From an uncultured Paracoccaceae bacterium (GTDB taxonomy: Bacteria; Pseudomonadota; Alphaproteobacteria; Rhodobacterales; Rhodobacteraceae): a stretch of 11,003 nt of DNA. The position numbers and the translations under genes are program-made. A model generated the notes under the pieces. The model saw only the letters and a program-made list of their open reading frames with translations, ran no database searches and had not been told where the DNA came from. The stretch lies in the NCBI GenBank assembly GCA_913054485.1, contig CAJXHQ010000054.1, positions 1 through 11,003 of the forward strand, in the 5' to 3' direction. Within the stretch, counting starts at the first letter, position 1, and the number at the start of each line of letters is the position of its first letter. Below, in pieces: positions 6,459 to 11,003 of the stretch.

Positions 6459-7436
6459 TTATTCGGCGGAAGCCATCGCCTTCTGGAACATTTCCGCATC
6501 CACGTTGCCGCCGGTGGCCACGGCAATCACCGTCTCACCTTCGATCTGATCCGGGCGGAACAGGGCTGCGGCCAGCGCCACCGCGCCGCCGGGTTCCAGC
6601 ACGATCTTCAGCCGCGAGAAGGCCAGCGCCATGGCGCGCAGGGCTTCTTCGTCGCTGACCGCAAGACCGGGACCGCAGAGGCGCGACAGGATCGGGAATG
6701 TGATCTCTCCGGGCTGCGGCGTCACGATGGCGTCGCAGATCGACCCGGAGGGGGCGGCATTCGACACGATATCCCCCGCCGAAAGCGAGCGCGCCACGTC
6801 ATCGAACCCCTCGGGCTCCACCGGCCGCGCGCGCATCCGGAGCGCGTGGGCCTCCAGTGCCAGCGCGACACCTGACGTCAGCCCGCCGCCGCCACAGCAG
6901 ACCAGCACCTCTGCGGCCTCAACCCCTTGCTCTGCCGCCTGTTTCGCGATTTCCAGCCCGACGGTGCCCTGGCCGGCAATCACCTGCGGCTCGTCAAAGG
7001 GCTTGATCAGCGTCAGCCCTCGGGTCTCGGCGTGCTGGCGGCCGATGGCATCGCGGTCCTCGCCGTTTTTGCGATCATAGAGCACCACCTCGGCCCCCAG
7101 CGCGCGGGTGTTGTCTATCTTCATACGCGGCGCGTCTTCCGGCATGATGATCACTGCGGGCGCGCCATGGGCGCGGGCGGCCAGCGCCACCCCCTGGGCG
7201 TGGTTGCCGCTGGAAAAGGCGATCACCCCGCGCCGCCGCGTATCGGGATCCAGTGCGGATACCGCCGACCAGGCGCCGCGGAATTTGAACGATCCGGTAT
7301 GCTGCAGGCACTCCGGCTTCACCAGCACCCGGCGGCCGGCGATCTCGTTGAGGAAGGGAGAGGACAGCAGCGGCGTCAGCCGTGCATGGCCCTTGAGCCG
7401 CGCCGCGGCGGCTTCGATCATCGCGGTGGAGGTCAT
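6459..7436 (-). CDS. Serine/threonine dehydratase-like PLP enzyme (fold type II)
   Basis: A 325-residue PLP-dependent ammonia-lyase of the threonine dehydratase/serine racemase family. The cofactor lysine is Lys51 in GSFKFRGA. The substrate carboxylate loop is SSGNHAQG (75-82), the phosphate-binding glycine loop is CGGGGL (181-186), and the pyridine-nitrogen region is ATGGNVD (307-313). There is no C-terminal ACT-like regulatory domain, so it is not the isoleucine-inhibited biosynthetic IlvA form. It fits a catabolic enzyme converting threonine or serine to a 2-oxoacid plus ammonia; 3-hydroxyaspartate lyase or serine racemase activity is also possible. Its ATG overlaps the stop of the upstream hydrolase gene (ATGA, 7436-7433), implying translational coupling. 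Confidence 0.92.
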   Translation of the reverse strand: MTSTAMIEAAAARLKGHARLTPLLSSPFLNEIAGRRVLVKPECLQHTGSFKFRGAWSAVSALDPDTRRRGVIAFSSGNHAQGVALAARAHGAPAVIIMPEDAPRMKIDNTRALGAEVVLYDRKNGEDRDAIGRQHAETRGLTLIKPFDEPQVIAGQGTVGLEIAKQAAEQGVEAAEVLVCCGGGGLTSGVALALEAHALRMRARPVEPEGFDDVARSLSAGDIVSNAAPSGSICDAIVTPQPGEITFPILSRLCGPGLAVSDEEALRAMALAFSRLKIVLEPGGAVALAAALFRPDQIEGETVIAVATGGNVDAEMFQKAMASAE

Positions 7437-8263
7437 GGGGCGCGCGCCAATACCGAATGGATCAGAGCAAGCGCCTCCGGTTCGTCCAGGAAGGGCACAT
7501 GGCCCCGGCCCGCGGCTTCCACTGCATCCATATCGGGCAGGCGCTTTTGCATTTCGGCAAAGGTTGCCGCGCTCAGAAGGTCCGAGTTGGCGCCGCGGAT
7601 GGCCCCGGCCGGCACGCCCTCCAGCGCCTGGAACAGCGGCCAGAGATCCGGCGCCGGCCCGGCTTCGGCCTGGGCGATCAGCGCATCGCGCAGGCGGGGG
7701 TCATAGCGCAGGTCTAGCCCGCCAGGGGCCGCGTCATAATAGGTTTCGGCCTCCTCCATCCAGCGCTGGGCGGGGACGTCCGGAAAGGCTTCCGCCATCA
7801 TCGCCGAAAGGGTGATCGCAGCCTGGGTGTGGTTCTTGGCTGCTGGACGGCGGCCGACGTAATCCATGATCCTCCCGATGCCGCCGGAGGCAATCTCCGG
7901 CCCGATGTCATTCAGGATCACCGCGCTCAGCCGGTCCTTGGCGGTGGCCGCCAGGGTCATCGCCACCAGCCCCCCGCGCGAAGTGCCGAGGATCGCGGCC
8001 TTTTTCAGCTCCAGGTGGTCCATCAGCTCCAGTACATCGCCGGCCTCGCGCAGCACGTTGTAGGTCATGTAATCTTCGGCATGCTCCGAGCCGCCGCGCC
8101 CGCGCGCATCCAGCGTGATCATCCGGTAGCGTGCCGCATGCGGTGCGAAATATCGGAAGTCCTTGCCGCAGCGGGTAAGGCCCGCAAGGCAGATCAGCGG
8201 CAGCCCCTCGCCCTGATCGGTGTAAAACAGCCCGACCCCGTCGGTGGTTTTCAAATATGCCAT
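7433..8263 (-). CDS. Alpha/beta hydrolase with intact catalytic triad
   Basis: A 276-residue soluble alpha/beta-fold hydrolase. The sequence shows LDARGRGGSE (51-60), the nucleophile elbow GTSRGG (Ser95), an acid candidate Asp228 in GANSDLLS and the histidine His255 in GRGHVPFLDEP. An esterase, lactonase or C-C bond hydrolase role is plausible, but the substrate is unknown. The dehalogenase stop lies 1 base before its ATG, and its own stop overlaps the dehydratase ATG, so all three are probably made from one message. Unlike the other hydrolase of the window (4236-5045), its nucleophile is present. Confidence 0.92.
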   Translation of the reverse strand: MAYLKTTDGVGLFYTDQGEGLPLICLAGLTRCGKDFRYFAPHAARYRMITLDARGRGGSEHAEDYMTYNVLREAGDVLELMDHLELKKAAILGTSRGGLVAMTLAATAKDRLSAVILNDIGPEIASGGIGRIMDYVGRRPAAKNHTQAAITLSAMMAEAFPDVPAQRWMEEAETYYDAAPGGLDLRYDPRLRDALIAQAEAGPAPDLWPLFQALEGVPAGAIRGANSDLLSAATFAEMQKRLPDMDAVEAAGRGHVPFLDEPEALALIHSVLARAP

Positions 8264-8264
8264 G

Positions 8265-8951
8265 TCAGCCCTTTGCCAAATCGGGAAGTGTTGTCAGATC
8301 ATTCAAAATATGCTGCGGGACCCAGGGCAGCCGGTCCACCGGTTCGCCCGCGCGGTTGACCCAGGCGGTGGTGAACCCGTAGCCCGCAGCCCCCGCCGCG
8401 TCCCAGCCGTTGGAGGAGACAAACAGCACCTCACCGCGCGCACAGCCGAAGCGCTGGCCCACCAGGTCATAGACCCTCGCATCGGGCTTGAAGATACCAA
8501 CGCTTTCGACGCTCAGCACATCATCCAGCACCGCGCCGATGCCTGCTGATTTCACCGCGCCCGCCAGCATGTCCGGCGACCCGTTGGACAGGATCGCGGT
8601 GTTCAGGCCTGCACTTTTCAGCGCCGCCAGCATGGCCGGCACCTCCGGGTAGGCCTGCAGCTCCCAGTAGAGATCCAAGAGCCGCTGACGCAAAGCGGGA
8701 TTGCCCGACAGCCCGCAGGCTTCCAGCGCCCAGTCCAGCCCGTCGCCTGTCACCTCCCAGAAATCCGTATGGGCGTGGGTGATGGCGCGCAGCCAGGTAT
8801 ATTGCAGCTGTTTTTGCCGCCAGTGCCCAGCCAGGTCCGCCCAGCTGTCCTGCAGTTGCGGGAACTGCGGTTCTGCCGCCGCCTGCCGGGCTGCTGCGCT
8901 CACATCAAACAGGGTGCCATAGGCATCAAAAACACAGGTTGTGATCGGCAT
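8265..8951 (-). CDS. L-2-haloacid dehalogenase, HAD superfamily type II
   Basis: A 228-residue HAD hydrolase predicted to convert L-2-haloalkanoic acids to D-2-hydroxy acids. The nucleophile is Asp9 in FDAYGTLFD. Arg45 in WRQKQLQYTWLR matches the halide/substrate arginine region of L-DEX-type enzymes. SNGSPDM (122-128), Lys155 and Tyr161 in FKPDARVY, and SSNGWD (179-184) complete the family pattern, including the Ser, Asn, Trp and Asp of the last motif. This close match separates it from generic HAD phosphatases. The frame continues upstream to 9200, but the ATG at 8951 has GGAG 6 bases away and starts directly at the catalytic strand. It is the first gene of a three-gene unit with a hydrolase and a PLP dehydratase. 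Confidence 0.93.
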   Translation of the reverse strand: MPITTCVFDAYGTLFDVSAAARQAAAEPQFPQLQDSWADLAGHWRQKQLQYTWLRAITHAHTDFWEVTGDGLDWALEACGLSGNPALRQRLLDLYWELQAYPEVPAMLAALKSAGLNTAILSNGSPDMLAGAVKSAGIGAVLDDVLSVESVGIFKPDARVYDLVGQRFGCARGEVLFVSSNGWDAAGAAGYGFTTAWVNRAGEPVDRLPWVPQHILNDLTTLPDLAKG

Positions 8952-9200
8952 CCGTATCTCCGCAACATGTATCACCCGGACGAGAGTGGCACAGGGGCCT
9001 TTGGCGGGGAAGGGGCAAAACCGGATATCCCCGCTAAGCACCGGAACGTGAACCGAGGGGGACCTCTGGAATGTCTTGGGCGATGGGAGTGTTTGAGCCT
9101 TGAGCGGCGTGCGTCTCTCGAAGGCCGGAACACTGGTCTGCGCGGCCAAATAGGATGCGTCGATGATCCAAAAATGAGATCGCCGCGTAACCTCTTGCAC

Positions 9201-9207
9201 AAGGAGG
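9201..9207 (+). promoter_or_regulatory. Strong ribosome binding site AAGGAGG
   Basis: AAGGAGG is a full match to the 16S anti-Shine-Dalgarno core and stands 7 bases before the ATG at 9215. It is the strongest such site in the window. It fixes the start of the small membrane protein and supports that this short frame is real. Confidence 0.85.
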
Positions 9208-9214
9208 AAACGTC

Positions 9215-9466
9215 ATGTCAGAACATTCTACCTTAAAAGCATCCTGGGACGCTGTGATGGACGAAACAAGGAACCCATTCCGCACCTACTCGCTGACCAC
9301 AGCGCATATGATGATGCAGTTGCTTGCCTGGATGTGGAGCGCGATCTTTTCGATTTCGCTCGGCAGTTACATCGCTTTTGGAGTGACATCAGTCGGCCAC
9401 ATGCTGGTTATCGCGGGTCTGTTCATAACCCTGAGCGTCTTTAAAAAGGCCGAAGACAACGGCTGA
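9215..9466 (+). CDS. Small two-helix membrane protein of unknown function
   Basis: An 83-residue protein I do not recognise. The N-terminal 28 residues are polar (MSEHSTLKASWDAVMDETRN). Two hydrophobic segments follow, about residues 31-57 (MMMQLLAWMWSAIFSISLGS and onward) and about 61-75 (GHMLVIAGLFITLSVF), ending in a charged KKAEDNG tail. There is no cleavable signal peptide pattern; it is probably an inner-membrane protein. The start is supported by a perfect AAGGAGG site. It is divergent from the dehalogenase gene, with 263 bases between the two starts in which I see no convincing promoter. The FKBP gene follows 128 bases downstream. Confidence 0.8.
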   Translation: MSEHSTLKASWDAVMDETRNPFRTYSLTTAHMMMQLLAWMWSAIFSISLGSYIAFGVTSVGHMLVIAGLFITLSVFKKAEDNG

Positions 9467-9594
9467 AACCTGGCCGCAGACGCGCTTGAAAGCTGAAATG
9501 AAACGGCTTTGGTATAGCGCGTCCGCGCCTTTACATTCCGAGCCTTTGCCGCCAGTCTCCGCGCCTTTAAAGCTCCGGCAAAAGGAAGACCCCC

Positions 9595-10023
9595 ATGAGC
9601 GAAGTCAAATCCGGCGACACCGTGCGCATCCACTACACAGGTTCCCTGACAGATGGCACCGTCTTTGACAGCTCTGAAGGTCGCGACCCGCTGGAGTTCG
9701 CAGTCGGCTCCGGCCAGGTCATCAAGGGCATGGATGCAGGTCTTGAAGGCATGACGGTGGGCGAAAAGAAAACCCTGAACATTCCCTGCCAGGAGGCCTA
9801 TGGCCCGATCAATCCGGCGGCGCGCCAGTCGATCCCGCGCGAGGGCATTCCGGCCGATATCCCGCTGGAAATCGGCACACAGCTGCAGATGCAGTCGCCC
9901 GACGGCCAGGTGCTGCCGGTCACCGTGGTCGAAGTGGAGGAGGAAACCGTCACGCTGGACGCCAACCACTTCCTCGCCGGTAAGGACCTGGTGTTCGAGG
10001 TGGAGCTGGTCTCCATCGCCTGA
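9595..10023 (+). CDS. FKBP-type peptidyl-prolyl cis-trans isomerase, SlyD-like
   Basis: A 142-residue prolyl isomerase and probable folding chaperone. The FKBP core shows [15 protein letters not shown] (13-27), then [20 protein letters not shown] (42-61), and is interrupted after AYGP by an insert-in-flap domain (about 71-122) before the final FKBP strand [10 protein letters not shown]. This arrangement is that of SlyD and archaeal short FKBPs. The histidine/cysteine-rich metal-binding tail of E. coli SlyD is absent. There is no signal peptide, so it should act in the cytoplasm. The ATG at 9595 follows AAAGGA by 8 bases. An intrinsic terminator starts 39 bases after its stop. Confidence 0.95.
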   Translation: MSEVKSGDTVRIHYTGSLTDGTVFDSSEGRDPLEFAVGSGQVIKGMDAGLEGMTVGEKKTLNIPCQEAYGPINPAARQSIPREGIPADIPLEIGTQLQMQSPDGQVLPVTVVEVEEETVTLDANHFLAGKDLVFEVELVSIA

Positions 10024-10062
10024 TCCGGCCCGGCACCAGCTGCTTGCCGTATGTGAATTCAG

Positions 10063-10099
10063 ATCCGCCTTTGCCTGCTCCGGCAGAGGCGGATTTTTT
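10063..10099 (+). terminator. Rho-independent terminator of the FKBP gene
   Basis: A 13-bp stem (ATCCGCCTTTGCC at 10063-10075, GGCAGAGGCGGAT at 10082-10094) pairs fully with one G-U and a 6-base loop. It runs directly into a T6 tract (10094-10099). This is a canonical intrinsic terminator separating the FKBP gene from thiC. Confidence 0.93.
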
Positions 10100-10100
10100 G

Positions 10101-10129
10101 TTGACCGCTTAGCGGTCCTTCTCTACCCC
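10101..10129 (+). promoter_or_regulatory. Candidate thiC promoter
   Basis: TTGACC at 10101-10106 is a good -35 match, with the weak -10 candidate TACCCC at 10124-10129 after 17 bases. Transcription would begin close to the 5' edge of the TPP aptamer, as expected. A small palindrome (GACCGC, loop TTA, GCGGTC; 10103-10117) overlaps the -35 and could be incidental. The -10 is poor, so the call rests mainly on position. Confidence 0.4.
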
Positions 10130-10130
10130 T

Positions 10131-10243
10131 GTCGCCACGCAGGGGAGTCCCGCCGAGGGGACTGAGAGGCAGACAGGGCTATGGCCCGGTGACGCGACCC
10201 TTTGAACCTGACCCAGTTGATGCTGGCGTAGGAAGCTAGGCGC
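10131..10243 (+). ncRNA. TPP (thiamine pyrophosphate) riboswitch aptamer
   Basis: The conserved THI-element core is present in order: a stem AGTCCC/GGGACT (10146-10163), CTGAGA (10162-10167), a variable arm with GGGCTATGGCCC, ACCCTTTGAACCTGA (10197-10211), then CCAG/CTGG and GCGTAGGAAGC (10226-10236). It stands upstream of thiC, the most common bacterial target. Binding of TPP is expected to lower ThiC production. The outer helix may be CGCC (10133-10136) with GGCG (10239-10242); its exact limits are approximate. Confidence 0.95.
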
Positions 10244-10282
10244 GCACCAGGCACGGATCCAGGCCCGTTGTGTTGTCCGATA

Positions 10283-11003
<721 letters not shown>

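Noticed and set aside
9004..9034. Inverted repeat GCGGGGA/TCCCCGC in the spacer between divergent genes
   Set aside because: The 7-bp stem has a 17-base loop and no associated promoter or terminator features; such repeats arise easily in GC-rich DNA.
8952..9200. N-terminal extension of the dehalogenase
   Set aside because: The added residues match no domain; the HAD fold starts at the catalytic strand just after the ATG at 8951, which has a ribosome site.
9486..9518. TTGAAA and TATAGC as a promoter for the FKBP gene
   Set aside because: The 21-base gap is too long for a standard promoter, and the pair is not supported by anything else.

Overview
The window is high-GC DNA with the look of an alphaproteobacterial, Rhodobacteraceae (Roseobacter-group) chromosome. 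This placement is an inference from codon use, gene content (an ArsR regulator with the SqrR/BigR cysteine pair, TPP riboswitch plus thiC, L-2-haloacid dehalogenase, enolase-superfamily dehydratase) and AT-rich tandem palindromes between GC-rich genes. There are 11 protein genes. I see no tRNA, rRNA, insertion sequence, phage gene or CRISPR array.

Minus strand, read right to left. (a) 8951-6459: a tight three-gene unit of L-2-haloacid dehalogenase, alpha/beta hydrolase and threonine-dehydratase-like PLP enzyme. Genes 1 and 2 are 1 base apart and genes 2 and 3 share an ATGA overlap; a strong hairpin follows the last stop. (b) 6366-5164: an endonuclease/exonuclease/phosphatase-fold protein, closed by two abutting perfect palindromes. 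(c) 5045-488: an alpha/beta hydrolase related to 3-oxoadipate enol-lactonase, a TetA-like MFS transporter, a zinc alcohol dehydrogenase and a mandelate racemase/muconate lactonizing family dehydratase, spaced 38, 98 and 24 bases apart. Together these look like an uptake/oxidation/dehydration set for a sugar acid or similar polyol compound, but the substrate cannot be read from sequence. (d) 376-38: an ArsR-family repressor with its own candidate promoter and the cysteine spacing of persulfide sensors.

Plus strand. A small two-helix membrane protein (9215-9466) and an SlyD-like FKBP prolyl isomerase (9595-10023) end at a textbook intrinsic terminator. A TTGACC -35 element follows directly, then a TPP riboswitch (about 10131-10243) and thiC, which runs off the right edge.

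Most of the window is ordinary metabolism. The observations most worth a second look are the enol-lactonase-like hydrolase whose catalytic serine is glycine, the ArsR protein matching SqrR/BigR cysteine spacing, the enolase-superfamily protein lacking usual active-site acids, the tandem palindrome pair, and a readable two-state expression platform for the thiamine riboswitch.
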